Source: Methanoregula sp. (GTDB lineage Archaea > Halobacteriota > Methanomicrobia > Methanomicrobiales > Methanospirillaceae). From it: a stretch of 64,000 nt of DNA. The position numbers and the translations under genes were made by a program. The DNA lies in NCBI RefSeq assembly GCF_028679125.1, contig NZ_JAJRCG010000008.1, positions 1 to 64,000 of the forward strand, written 5' to 3'. Of the stretch, positions 17,380-26,756 are shown one piece after another. The stretch's first letter is position 1. Each line of letters starts with the position of its first letter. A model generated the notes under the pieces. It did no database searches and was not told where the DNA came from. It saw only the letters and a list, made by a program, of their open reading frames with translations.

Positions 17380-19218
17380 ATGACAAAAATCTCTGTATTG
17401 TATGTAGATGACGAACCTGCGATGCTGGAACTGACCCGCATCTATCTTGAACGTTCCGGATTATTATCACTCACAACCATCGATTCTGTGAAAAATGCCC
17501 TGGACATATTAAAAACGCATTCGTTCGATGCGATTGTTTCTGACTATCAGATGCCGGACAGAGATGGCATCGAATTCCTGAAAATCGTACGGGAACGGTA
17601 TGATGGCATACCGTTTATCCTGTTTACCGGAAAAGGACGGGAGGAGGTAGTAGTGGAGGCTCTGAACTCCGGTGCAGATTCCTATCTCCAGAAAGGCGGA
17701 AATCCTGGTGCGCAGTTTGCTGAACTGGAGCACAAGATCAAGACTAATGTGAAACACCGTAGGAATCACCTGGCATTGTGCGAATCGGAGAAAAAATACC
17801 GCCAGCTGGTGGAGAATGCACAGGAAAGCATATTCATTATCCAGGACGAAAAAGTCATTTTTTATAACCCGAAATTTTCCGAGTTTATCACTGCCAGCGG
17901 GTTTACCTCTGAAGAAGTAGTATCGCAGTCATTTTTCAACCTTATTCACCCGGAAGATCAGCCCATCCTGCGCGAAAGGTACCAGAAAAGGATAGATCAG
18001 GATGTGAGATTTCCACGGTACCCGTTCAGAGTGATAAACCGCAAGGGATCGATCCGCTGGTGGGAAGCCGATGCGATCAGGATTATCTGGAACAACCATC
18101 CTGCTACCCTGAATTTTTCCCGGGATGTCACAGAAGAATACCATCTGCGGGAACGAGTGAAAGAAAGTGAATGCCGGTACAGGGAGCTTGTGGAATCGCT
18201 GCCGAAAACCGTGATCGAACTTGATGAACGGTTTAACGTCGTCTTCATGAACCGTGCAGGGCGGGAAAAATTTGGGTATACCTGTGTAACAGATACTACG
18301 CTGATATCAGCGCTGGATCTGGTACACCCGGATGAGCGGGCCCGTATTAACGATGCCTACCTGCAGACCCTCAAAGGAAATTTTCCTCTTGCTCATGAAG
18401 TGACCGCCCGGAAAAGTAATGGGAGCACGTTCCCGATGGTTGTCTATATCACACCGATTCGCAGAAATGACTCGATTGGTGGATTCCGACTGGTCTGTGT
18501 CGATGTATCTGAATTCAAAAAGTTACAGGAAAAACTGGAGCAGACCAATACCAAGCTGAACCTGATGTGTAAAATTACCTGGCATGATCTCACCAATAAA
18601 TTGACCGCACTCCGGGGGTATCTTGAACTGCTGAAGAGGCTGACGACTGATGAGAAGGCTTCTGAATATTTACAAAAAAGCAGTACTATTGCAGGAATTC
18701 TCCAGGACCAGATAAGTTTTACCAGAACGTACCAGGATATCGGGGTACATGATCCTGAATGGCAGAGGGTAAACACGGTTATTACACAGTCCTGTGCAAA
18801 ACTGTCCCTTGAGAACATCCGACTCACCGTGGATGTACAAAATATCGAGATCTATGCCGATCTTCTTCTGGAGAAAGTGTTTTACAATCTTTTTGACAAT
18901 TCCCTGCAACACGGGGGACACGTGACGGAAATAACAATCTCCTGCAGAAATGCCGGAGAGGATCTCATCCTCTCCTGCGAGGATAATGGAATTGGTATCT
19001 CCCCGTACGATAAAGAACACCTGTTTACATGTGGCTATGGAAAGCATAACGGGCTGGGCTTGTTCCTGATCCGGGAGATTCTTGGTTTCACTGGCATATC
19101 GATTTCAGAGAGGGGTGAACAAGGCAGAGGAGCCCGGTTCGAGATCGTTGTCCCGAAAGGAAAGCACCGGCTTGCATCTGATAACCTGCAATCAGTTGGC
19201 GGGAAAGTAACGTCGTAG
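17380..19218 (+). CDS. Hybrid REC-PAS-PAS histidine kinase (cassette 1)
   Basis: A 612-residue soluble kinase. An N-terminal receiver (Asp55 in VSDYQMPDRDG, Lys105 in LQKGG) is followed by two PAS domains (~140-260, ~265-385), a phospho-acceptor helix with His402 in WHDLTNKLTALRGYL, and a HATPase domain with N-box FYNLFDNSLQHGG, G1 DNGIGI and G2 GYGKHNGLGLF. The receiver-first order is the reverse of most hybrid kinases. It begins 72 bases after cheW, and the gene order is repeated in cassette 2. It may act where CheA normally would, though CheA's P1 and P5 (CheW-binding) domains are absent. Confidence 0.9.
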   Translation: MTKISVLYVDDEPAMLELTRIYLERSGLLSLTTIDSVKNALDILKTHSFDAIVSDYQMPDRDGIEFLKIVRERYDGIPFILFTGKGREEVVVEALNSGADSYLQKGGNPGAQFAELEHKIKTNVKHRRNHLALCESEKKYRQLVENAQESIFIIQDEKVIFYNPKFSEFITASGFTSEEVVSQSFFNLIHPEDQPILRERYQKRIDQDVRFPRYPFRVINRKGSIRWWEADAIRIIWNNHPATLNFSRDVTEEYHLRERVKESECRYRELVESLPKTVIELDERFNVVFMNRAGREKFGYTCVTDTTLISALDLVHPDERARINDAYLQTLKGNFPLAHEVTARKSNGSTFPMVVYITPIRRNDSIGGFRLVCVDVSEFKKLQEKLEQTNTKLNLMCKITWHDLTNKLTALRGYLELLKRLTTDEKASEYLQKSSTIAGILQDQISFTRTYQDIGVHDPEWQRVNTVITQSCAKLSLENIRLTVDVQNIEIYADLLLEKVFYNLFDNSLQHGGHVTEITISCRNAGEDLILSCEDNGIGISPYDKEHLFTCGYGKHNGLGLFLIREILGFTGISISERGEQGRGARFEIVVPKGKHRLASDNLQSVGGKVTS

Positions 19219-19287
19219 ATTTTTTTAACATCCTTTTTTTCAGGTGTGGCCCGTAATCACCATTGCCCAAAAATACTTTTAATAAAT

Positions 19288-19297
19288 TATATATAGT
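19288..19297 (+). promoter_or_regulatory. TATA box of the ABC export operon
   Basis: TTATATATAG lies 22-30 bases before the ATG at 19318, so the transcript is leaderless or nearly so. Confidence 0.6.
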
Positions 19298-19315
19298 CAA
19301 CCTTCAAACGTTGAC
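19296..19315. promoter_or_regulatory. Inverted repeat between TATA box and start codon, likely operator
   Basis: GTCAAC and GTTGAC arms, each 6 bases with an 8-base spacer, fill the gap between the TATA box and the ATG at 19318. A dimer bound here would block initiation. The first gene of the operon encodes an HTH protein, so autoregulation is the simple reading. Confidence 0.5.
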
Positions 19316-19317
19316 AT

Positions 19318-19764
19318 ATGCTTCTGCCCGTGGATGAAAAACAGTTCGCGTTCTGGAAGATGCGTCGCAGCGGGACACCGAACATTACGATTGCCAATCT
19401 GCTCGGCATCTCCCGGCAGGCCGTCTCCAAGGCGCTGCTTGCCATGGACGGGAAGATCGAATCGGCACTCCGCGATATGGCGCAGTCAAACCAGATCGCG
19501 ATCGATGCGATCAATACCGAGCGGGGGATCCTGCTCGGCCGGTCGGTACCGCTCCAGATCCCGGCACTTATCTTCATCTCTGAAAAGCACGGGATTCAGG
19601 TGTGGTACGATCATGAAGGCGACTGCGGCACGTGCCAGCGGTATACCGGGTGCATCGAGCTGCTCTGGGATTATGCAGCCGAGCTTGGCATCAGGATCGA
19701 GAAGACCGCCGATCCAACGAAAATGGCAGAAGAACTGTTTACCAAAGTGAAGGCGATGATATGA
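19318..19764 (+). CDS. HTH transcriptional regulator with C-terminal cysteine cluster
   Basis: A 148-residue protein. The N-terminal helix-turn-helix (TIANLLGISRQAVSKALLAM, ~residues 24-43) resembles Tfx-like archaeal regulators. The C-terminal half contains CGTCQRYTGC, a tight cysteine cluster (with the preceding HEGDC) that could bind a metal or iron-sulfur centre and sense redox or metal state. It is the first gene of a four-gene unit and overlaps the next by 4 bases. An inverted repeat at its promoter suggests it represses its own operon. Confidence 0.83.
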   Translation: MLLPVDEKQFAFWKMRRSGTPNITIANLLGISRQAVSKALLAMDGKIESALRDMAQSNQIAIDAINTERGILLGRSVPLQIPALIFISEKHGIQVWYDHEGDCGTCQRYTGCIELLWDYAAELGIRIEKTADPTKMAEELFTKVKAMI

Positions 19765-20789
19765 CATTCGATTTTTCAGAATCAATCCGGAAATATCTGG
19801 CATGGTGCCCGAATTCTGATGCACGACCTTTGCGCACAGTACCACCGGTACTGGCAACACCCCCGATCACCCTTAACCCTGCCCAGCCGGATGGCGGAGC
19901 CGGGGGATCCGGACGGATCGACCGCGGGATCAGGATGACAACCGGAAGTATAAGGTTCCTGTTCAGGAACAAACGGTTGCTCTGGTTCTCACTCCTTTTA
20001 GGCCTGGTGATGATCTTCAATCTCGCGTCGAGCACGTATCTCCAGCTCATCTCCGGCAGCTCGCTGTATCCGGGAGCGGACCTTGTTGCCATTCCAACGT
20101 CAGTCATGATCGCACAGGGCTCGATGCCCTGGATTGCCCTGACATTCATCATCAGCTTTGTCAATGCCCTGCTGACGTACTATCTTCTGGCAGCGCTGAT
20201 AGCATCGGTCTCGCTTATCCTCTCGGGCCGTGATGCAACCATCGGCGACGGACTGAAACATGCCGCTGGTTGTGTGCGGCCGCTTGTCAGCTGGGCGGCG
20301 ATCGCGGCAATCATCGGGACCGCGTTCCTGTTCTTCATGCAAGCTTCGATGGCAACGAGCGGAACAATCGAAAACCTTGGCATATTGTATATCGCCATGG
20401 CATTCGGGGCATGTTTCTATGCTCTTACTCTCTTTATTGTCCCGGTCCTCGTCCTTGCCGACAAAGACCTGATCGCTGCGATCACGGAATCGGTTTCCCT
20501 GTTCAGGCATATGTGGGGAGAGGTCATTGTCTGTTTTACCATCTACGTCCTGATCGTTTTTGTTGTCATGGTGTTGACTATGATCCCCATGATCGCGATC
20601 GGATTCTCATCAGGCAGTGCTGCTGCAATCGGTACGGTTATTGCTCTCTATATGCTGGTGATGTGCATCCTGATCTTTATCGGATCAACCGTCATGGGGA
20701 TCACGATCACCGGCCTCTATACCTATGGGAAGACAGGATCCATTCCCGCACGGTTCGAAGGAAAACGCATGGGTATTGAGAACGCATGA
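19761..20789 (+). CDS. Multi-pass membrane protein of the ABC operon
   Basis: A 342-residue protein. The first ~60 residues are polar and glycine/proline-rich, followed by about six membrane helices from ~70 (RLLWFSLLLGLVMIFNLA) to ~335. No domain is recognised with confidence. The ATG at 19761 overlaps the previous stop as ATGA, and its own stop overlaps the ABC ATPase start in the same way, so it is made with the transporter and may be an accessory subunit. Confidence 0.78.
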   Translation: MTFDFSESIRKYLAWCPNSDARPLRTVPPVLATPPITLNPAQPDGGAGGSGRIDRGIRMTTGSIRFLFRNKRLLWFSLLLGLVMIFNLASSTYLQLISGSSLYPGADLVAIPTSVMIAQGSMPWIALTFIISFVNALLTYYLLAALIASVSLILSGRDATIGDGLKHAAGCVRPLVSWAAIAAIIGTAFLFFMQASMATSGTIENLGILYIAMAFGACFYALTLFIVPVLVLADKDLIAAITESVSLFRHMWGEVIVCFTIYVLIVFVVMVLTMIPMIAIGFSSGSAAAIGTVIALYMLVMCILIFIGSTVMGITITGLYTYGKTGSIPARFEGKRMGIENA

Positions 20790-21691
20790 CAACCGGCGAT
20801 CAGAAAAACCGTAACGAAAACGTCCTTGAGATTGAACACCTCACCAAGACCTTTGACAGCAAAAATATCCTCGAAGATATCAGTTTTGCCGTCAATAAGG
20901 GCGAGGTGTTTGGCCTCTTAGGCCCAAACGGTGCGGGCAAGACCACGCTCATCCGGACCATCCTCGATATCTTCCGGCCCGATGCCGGGATGATCTCGCT
21001 CTTCGGCAAGACATTCTCCGATGATATCAAGGACGCCATCGGTTACCTGCCCGAGGAAGGGAGTCTGGATAAGGAGATCCCGGTATCGGAGTGTATCCGG
21101 TATTTTGCGGAACTCAAACACGTGGATGCGATCGACCGGAAGATGGACGCGTGGCTGGAGAGACTGGATCTCGCGGAATACCGAGACAAAAAGATCCAGG
21201 AACTGAGCAAGGGCATGCACCGCAGGCTCCAGTTCATTCTCGCGGTCATCCACCAGCCGGCCCTCCTCATCCTTGACGAGCCGTTCTCGGGACTCGATCC
21301 CCTCAACATAAAAACCCTCAAGGATATCCTCCTGGACTTACGTGACAACGGCACGACCCTGATCATGAGCACGCACCAGATGGACGAGGTGGAACGGATG
21401 TGCGACCGGATCCTCATGCTCAATAACGGGAAGATGGTACTCTACGGCAGCCTCGATGAGATCCGCCGGCAGTTCGGGGTATCGATCGAGGTCCGCTACG
21501 AAGGCCGGCTCCCGCATATCGACCATATCCTGAGTATCAACGATTCCGGCAACATCGCGGAGCTGATCGTGGAAAAAGATGCCGACACCCAGGCCATCCT
21601 AAAAACGCTTGTTGCCAGCGTCACCGTGAAGAAGTTCGAGGTAAAGCAGCGGTCCATGAACGAGATATTCCTTGAGGTAGGCAGGCGATGA
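20786..21691 (+). CDS. ABC transporter ATP-binding protein
   Basis: A 301-residue NatA/CcmA-type ATPase. P-loop GPNGAGKTT (~52-60), Q-loop region GYLPEEGSLD, ABC signature LSKGMHRRLQ (first residues LSKGM in place of LSGGQ), Walker B LLILDEPFSGLD, and switch His in STHQMDEVE. A ~70-residue C-terminal extension is typical of ABC-2 exporters. It powers the permease at 21688, which it overlaps by 4 bases. Confidence 0.94.
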   Translation: MTTGDQKNRNENVLEIEHLTKTFDSKNILEDISFAVNKGEVFGLLGPNGAGKTTLIRTILDIFRPDAGMISLFGKTFSDDIKDAIGYLPEEGSLDKEIPVSECIRYFAELKHVDAIDRKMDAWLERLDLAEYRDKKIQELSKGMHRRLQFILAVIHQPALLILDEPFSGLDPLNIKTLKDILLDLRDNGTTLIMSTHQMDEVERMCDRILMLNNGKMVLYGSLDEIRRQFGVSIEVRYEGRLPHIDHILSINDSGNIAELIVEKDADTQAILKTLVASVTVKKFEVKQRSMNEIFLEVGRR

Positions 21692-22881
21692 CAACAAAAT
21701 CCCTCGTGGTCGCAAAATTTGAATTCGTAAAGACCGTCCGGCGCAAAGGGTTCATCCTCGGCACGATCGGGCTCCCTTTACTGATGCTCTTTGTCATGGG
21801 GCTCTCCCTGTATACCGGTGCCGGGATCGGCACGGGAGCAGCGAACCAGACAACCGGGTATGTGGATGCAGCCGGATTTGTTCAGGCTGCACCCGGCTTT
21901 GTCCAGTACCCTGACGTGGAAGCCGGTAAAGCGGCACTGGTGAACGGCAATATCCACAGCCTGCTGCTCGTCCCTCCGGATTATTTCCGGACCGGCACGC
22001 TCACGGTTTATACGTTGGACAATTCCCTGCTCGGGTCCGCGGGCTCCAGCCAGGTGGTGCAGGAATTTATGACAACGAACCTCCTGCGGCACGAGAACGT
22101 CTCCGACCAGGCTGCGCAGAAGATTCTCTCCCCGGTATCCCCCACGGTGATCGTCCTCGATGAAGCGGGTAATCCCAAAGGCGACCAGAAGGTCACCGGC
22201 TTCGTGCTGCCGTTTGCCCTCACGATGGTTCTTGCTATCGGTATCCTCACCTCATCCGGGTACCTGATGCAGGGAATCGGCGAAGAAAAAGAGAGTCGCC
22301 GGGGAGAGTTCCTGCTCTCCCACTGCTCGGCTGAAGAACTGCTCGCAGGAAAGATTCTCGGGTATGCGGGGGTGGGCCTGCTCCAGATCGTGGTCTGGGT
22401 CGCGATCGGCCTTGCCGTGATCGCCGCAAGCCCGTTCGCCACCCTGTTTTCAGAGATCCAGGTGACATGGCTCGTGTGCCTCGCGGTTATCTATTTTGTT
22501 CTCGGGTACTTCCTGTTCTCGGTCTCGATCGCCTGTACGGCATCCCTCGCACCCACGGTCAGGGAAGCACAGCAGGTCTCGGCAGTCTTCTCGATGTTTG
22601 CCGTCTTCCCGCTCATCTTCCTCCAGTTCCTCCTCCAGGATCCAAATTCCCTCCTGATGCAGGTCCTGACCTATTTCCCGTACACCGCACCGTTCGTGGC
22701 AATGGTCCGGCTCACGCTCGTGACGGTACCGCCATACCAGATTATCGTGAGTATCGCCATTCTTGTCATCTCCATTGTTATCCTGACAAGGCTTGCCGCA
22801 CGGATCTTCAGGATGGGTATGCTGACCTACGGGAAGCGGGTGTCGTTCCGGGAAGTCTTGAGATTTCTCAAAGAAAAATAA
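21688..22881 (+). CDS. ABC-2 type permease (NatB-like)
   Basis: A 397-residue permease with one membrane helix near the N-terminus (IGLPLLMLFVMGLSLYTG), a ~150-residue extracytoplasmic domain, then five to six helices from ~175. This is the NatB/ABC-2 layout used for export of sodium, drugs or lipids. It is the last gene of the operon. The substrate cannot be read from the sequence. Confidence 0.9.
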   Translation: MTTKSLVVAKFEFVKTVRRKGFILGTIGLPLLMLFVMGLSLYTGAGIGTGAANQTTGYVDAAGFVQAAPGFVQYPDVEAGKAALVNGNIHSLLLVPPDYFRTGTLTVYTLDNSLLGSAGSSQVVQEFMTTNLLRHENVSDQAAQKILSPVSPTVIVLDEAGNPKGDQKVTGFVLPFALTMVLAIGILTSSGYLMQGIGEEKESRRGEFLLSHCSAEELLAGKILGYAGVGLLQIVVWVAIGLAVIAASPFATLFSEIQVTWLVCLAVIYFVLGYFLFSVSIACTASLAPTVREAQQVSAVFSMFAVFPLIFLQFLLQDPNSLLMQVLTYFPYTAPFVAMVRLTLVTVPPYQIIVSIAILVISIVILTRLAARIFRMGMLTYGKRVSFREVLRFLKEK

Positions 22882-23108
22882 ATTTTTATAAGGACGATTG
22901 ACGGGGAGGAGGACGGCCCTGAAAAATCCGGTGACCGCATAACAGTTCTCCTGATCATCTGAGGGTACGATTGTACCGGGCTTACCGGTTTTGCATCACC
23001 AACCCGCGCCAGTCCCGGATATAACGCGATCCCGGCGGGGTAAGCCACAACAATGGAGGTTTCGATACATTCATCTCCAGAAAACCGGGAATCTTGTATC
23101 AGTCACCT

Positions 23109-25265
23109 ATGGCTGCACATGAAGACCGGTACACCCGGATCCGTGAATTTCTCCAGGAGCGGTACCCCGAGGCAGTTTCCATCTCGCTGATCGCCCGGGA
23201 ACTGGAAATGAACCGGGGTTCCGTTGCAAAATACCTTGAAGTCCTCCAGTCCCACGGGAACGTGCTGATGAAGCCGTTCGGCAAGTCCAAATTATATACT
23301 TCATCGCAGAACATCCCGTTCGACAATCTGTTTGACTATCTCTCCGATGCGATTGTTATCCTTGATGCCGATCTCCGCATCCTGATGGTCAACAGGAGCT
23401 TCATGAATACGTTTGGCATCCGGAAGGATCGGAACGTCATCGGTACCGAGCTGTCCCGGATCAGCCTGCCGCTTTTTGACAACCCTACGGTACAGGAAAA
23501 TATATCCCGGATCATCAAGTCTCAGGTCTTCATCAACGAGATGCTGCTGATCGAACAGGGCACCGAACGGATATTCCTCACGGAATTTGTCTCGACAGTC
23601 ATCCCCTCCCTGGCATTCACCGGGAAACCGGGGATCATGATCAGCCTGCGCGATATCACCACCTGGAAAAAAACGGAGGATGCGTTGAAGAACAGTGAGC
23701 GGAAGATCCGCACGCTGTTTGAGGAAGTCCCCAGCGGTATCTTCCTCTTCCATGAAGATGGCACGATCCTGAACGCGAACCGCGCCTCCCTTGATATTCT
23801 CGGCCTGGCCCGGTTCACCGACCTCGCGGATCTCAAGCTCTATGATATCATGTGCTCGAAGAACACGATCCAGGAGCTGATCCAGAAGGGGAAGATTGCC
23901 GAACTCACCCTCTCCTGCAATTTCGATCGGCTGAAATCGGAGACCCTGACAGCAACCAAGAAGAGCGGAGTTGCTTATTTCCAGATAGTATTTGCACCGG
24001 TCACCGGCAGCGTGGGCACCACTCCCCGCGAGTTTTTCATTCTCTTCCTTGACATCACGGCAAAGAAACTGGCGGAGAAACAACTCAAGGAGCGTTACAG
24101 GGGTATCGTCACCAACCTTCCCGGCATTGTCTACCAGTTCTATGCCCGGGATTCCGGGGAATGGGGCTCGTATTACGTCAACGAGCGCACAGAGGAAATT
24201 TACGGTGTTCCCGCCGAACCACTGGATACCTGGTTCGACCGGTTCGGCGACTGCATCGCGCCGGAAGACCGTTCGCGGTGGGGGACATCGATCGAGGATG
24301 TGATCCAGCGCGTTGTCCCCTGGGAGTTCGAAGGCTGGTTCATACGCCCGACCGGCGGGGAGATGTATATCCGCGGGATATCGCAGCCGGTCCGGCAGAA
24401 GAACGAGACGGTCTGGAACGGAATCTTCCTCAACATCACCGACAGGAAACTCGCAGAGGAGGCATCGCGCCGGAGCGAGGAACGGCTCCGGGGGATTACG
24501 AACAACCTGCCAGGCATCGTGTACCAGTTCTATGCACGAAACGGGAAATGGGGCACGTACTACGTGGACGGTCGTTCAAAGGAAGTCTACGGCCTCGACG
24601 CAGATCCGATCGATACCTGGATCCAGCGGTACGGAGCCTGTATCGCTCCGGAAGACCGCGAACGCTGGACCAAATCAATCGAAGATGTGATCCGGAAGGT
24701 AGCCCCGTGGGAATTCGAAGGCTGGTTCATCCGTCCGACCGGAGAGGAGATGTATATCCGGGTACTCTCACAACCGTTCAAGCTGAAAAACGAGACGGTC
24801 TGGAATGGTATCATTCTCGATATCACGGACCGGAAACGGGCAGAGGAGGCGCTCCGCAGGACCGAGCTCAAGGAAGTGCGGTACCACTCCTTCTTTGAGA
24901 ATACCTGCAACGGGGTCCTGATCTACGAACCGATCAAAAACGGGAAGGAGTACATCATCAAGGATGTCAATAAGGTGACCGCTGCACTCTTACGGATGCC
25001 AAAGGAAGAACTGGTCGGGAAAAAGCTCTTCGAAGAGTTCCCGGATCTGCCGGATCCGGTAATCCACGACCTTCTCCTGCGGGTCCTGACAACGGAACAA
25101 CCGGAGTTCGCTGCCCCGCTCAAGTACCGCAACCGCGAGGACTTCCCCTGGATATCGCATTATGTCTTCAAGCTGCCTTCGGGGGAAATTGCCTCGTTCA
25201 TGGTGGATGTCACGGCTGCGGTGAAGGCAGGCAGGGAACCAGGAAAGCAGGCCTTTTTCACGTAG
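23109..25265 (+). CDS. HTH-PAS multi-sensor regulator with internally duplicated PAS domain
   Basis: A 718-residue soluble protein with an N-terminal HTH (SISLIARELEMNRGSVAKYL, about residues 24-43), a short wing (KPFGKSKLYT), PAS 1 (~75-195), PAS 2 (~200-330), two near-identical ~130-residue PAS domains (~335-465, ~470-600) both containing NLPGIVYQFYAR and APWEFEGWFIRPTG or VPWEFEGWFIRPTG, and a last PAS (~610-715). No kinase follows. The ATG at 23109 is preferred to a TTG at 23094. It belongs to the same paralogue family as 12504, 51137 and 61164, but no MCP/CheW genes adjoin it. Confidence 0.87.
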   Translation: MAAHEDRYTRIREFLQERYPEAVSISLIARELEMNRGSVAKYLEVLQSHGNVLMKPFGKSKLYTSSQNIPFDNLFDYLSDAIVILDADLRILMVNRSFMNTFGIRKDRNVIGTELSRISLPLFDNPTVQENISRIIKSQVFINEMLLIEQGTERIFLTEFVSTVIPSLAFTGKPGIMISLRDITTWKKTEDALKNSERKIRTLFEEVPSGIFLFHEDGTILNANRASLDILGLARFTDLADLKLYDIMCSKNTIQELIQKGKIAELTLSCNFDRLKSETLTATKKSGVAYFQIVFAPVTGSVGTTPREFFILFLDITAKKLAEKQLKERYRGIVTNLPGIVYQFYARDSGEWGSYYVNERTEEIYGVPAEPLDTWFDRFGDCIAPEDRSRWGTSIEDVIQRVVPWEFEGWFIRPTGGEMYIRGISQPVRQKNETVWNGIFLNITDRKLAEEASRRSEERLRGITNNLPGIVYQFYARNGKWGTYYVDGRSKEVYGLDADPIDTWIQRYGACIAPEDRERWTKSIEDVIRKVAPWEFEGWFIRPTGEEMYIRVLSQPFKLKNETVWNGIILDITDRKRAEEALRRTELKEVRYHSFFENTCNGVLIYEPIKNGKEYIIKDVNKVTAALLRMPKEELVGKKLFEEFPDLPDPVIHDLLLRVLTTEQPEFAAPLKYRNREDFPWISHYVFKLPSGEIASFMVDVTAAVKAGREPGKQAFFT

Positions 25266-25708
25266 GGCGGATCATTGCTCCTCATCTTCCCTGCCATGCG
25301 CTTGGGAGATCTCCCGGGCATCCGGCCGGAACCCGGGCATTTCAATGGCGAGCAATACCCGGATATCCGAAAAAAGTATTGTTTCCAAATATCACCGTGA
25401 ATGGAGAATCCAAGAGGCCGGGGCAATGGCGAGCAATAGAAATTACCTTTATTTCCGCATTGGTGAAATGTCACCTGTGGAAGAACATTCCACAAAAACC
25501 GGAACTGAGCGAGCCTTCATGGGCGAGTCCGGCCGTGTTCACAAAACACCAGAAAAGGCTACAACTTTCGACAGTATCGCCTCACGGTCAGTGAACATTT
25601 GGCCGGTTACCCTGATCAGTATACTCAATGCAGGTACATCAAGATGTTGTATCGCTGGCACAGACCCCCGTCCGTGACCTCCTCTTTTGCCGGTTGGAGG
25701 CAGTAATC
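25266..25708. other. Intergenic region upstream of the alcohol dehydrogenase
   Basis: About 440 bases with no convincing gene. A frame at 25345-25677 has no ribosome site and atypical composition. The words AATGGCGAGCAATA occur twice (about 25345 and 25425). A weak TATA-like AGTATACTCA near 25618-25627 could serve the downstream gene. Confidence 0.5.
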
Positions 25709-26698
25709 ATGGAAACAAAGATTGGATATTTTGCATCGATCGAGCAGTACAAGCCGATGGATGCGCTGGAACAGTCCGTGCGTGCAGAAAAGACCGGATT
25801 CGATTCGATCTGGGTCGACGACCACTTCCACCCGTGGTACCACACCGACGCCCAGTGTGGCCAGGCATGGGCCTGGATGGGTGCAACCCTCCAGGCAACA
25901 AAGAAGGTATTTGTCTCGACCTGTATCACCTGCCCGATCCTCCGGTACAACCCGGGTGTCGTCGCGCAGACATTTGCCACCCTCCGCCAGATGTACCCGA
26001 AGCGTGTCGGTATTGCAGTAGGCGCCGGTGAAGCATTGAACGAAGTGCCGGTAACCGCACAGTGGCCGAGCGTTCCCGAGCGCCAGGATATGACGGTCGA
26101 GGCAATCGAGGTCATGAGAAAACTCTGGGAGAGCAAAGCGCCGGTCTCGCACAAAGGAAAATACTACAACCTGGAAAAGGCGTTCCTGTACACGAAGCCT
26201 GACGATGAAGTCCCGCTCTACTTCAGCGGTATGGGACCCAAGGGTGCAATGCTTGCCGGGAAGTACGGCGACCACCTCATGACGGTCTCTGCCGACCCTG
26301 ACGCATTAAAGAAAGTCACCATCCCGAAATTCGAGGAGGGTGCAAAGGCAGCCGGCAAGGATCCAAAGAAGATGGAAAGAGCGATGCTCCTCTGGTACTC
26401 TGTGGACGCGGATTTCGACAAGGCTGTCGAGGGTAACCGGTTCTGGGCAGGGTGCCTGGTACCGTCCATGTTCAAGTACCGGGTCAGCGACCCGCCCGAG
26501 GTCCAGCTCCATGCAGACATGGTCGGCAAGGAAATGATGAAGAAGAACTTCCTGTGCGCAACCGATGCGGAAGGCTTAATCAAGGAGATCGAGCGGTTCA
26601 AGAAGGCCGGTATCACCCACTTCTGCCTCGGGAACTCAAGCCCGAACGTGAACTTCGGTATCGATGTGTTCAAGGAAGTCATTCCGCACGTCAAGTAA
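25709..26698 (+). CDS. adf: F420-dependent secondary alcohol dehydrogenase
   Basis: A 329-residue bacterial-luciferase-fold enzyme. It oxidises secondary alcohols such as 2-propanol to ketones while reducing coenzyme F420, feeding electrons to methanogenesis. The sequence is close, as I remember it, to the Methanoculleus Adf. It keeps His39 and Trp43 in DDHFHPWYH and Glu108 in VGAGEALNEVP, the residues lining that enzyme's active site. The alternatives in the same superfamily, Mer and glucose-6-phosphate dehydrogenase Fgd, fit less well. The ATG at 25709 has a Shine-Dalgarno TTGGAGG; an upstream in-frame start at 25628 adds 27 unrelated residues. Confidence 0.88.
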   Translation: METKIGYFASIEQYKPMDALEQSVRAEKTGFDSIWVDDHFHPWYHTDAQCGQAWAWMGATLQATKKVFVSTCITCPILRYNPGVVAQTFATLRQMYPKRVGIAVGAGEALNEVPVTAQWPSVPERQDMTVEAIEVMRKLWESKAPVSHKGKYYNLEKAFLYTKPDDEVPLYFSGMGPKGAMLAGKYGDHLMTVSADPDALKKVTIPKFEEGAKAAGKDPKKMERAMLLWYSVDADFDKAVEGNRFWAGCLVPSMFKYRVSDPPEVQLHADMVGKEMMKKNFLCATDAEGLIKEIERFKKAGITHFCLGNSSPNVNFGIDVFKEVIPHVK

Positions 26699-26756
26699 AT
26701 TCCCGTGAACAGATAACACCTACCTCCTTTTTGGAGAGTCCCCTTGGAGTTGTACG

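Noticed and set aside
25709..26698. Reading this gene as mer (F420-dependent methylene-H4MPT reductase)
   Set aside because: The N-terminus and the DDHFHPWYH and VGAGEALNEVP motifs match the alcohol dehydrogenase Adf rather than Mer.
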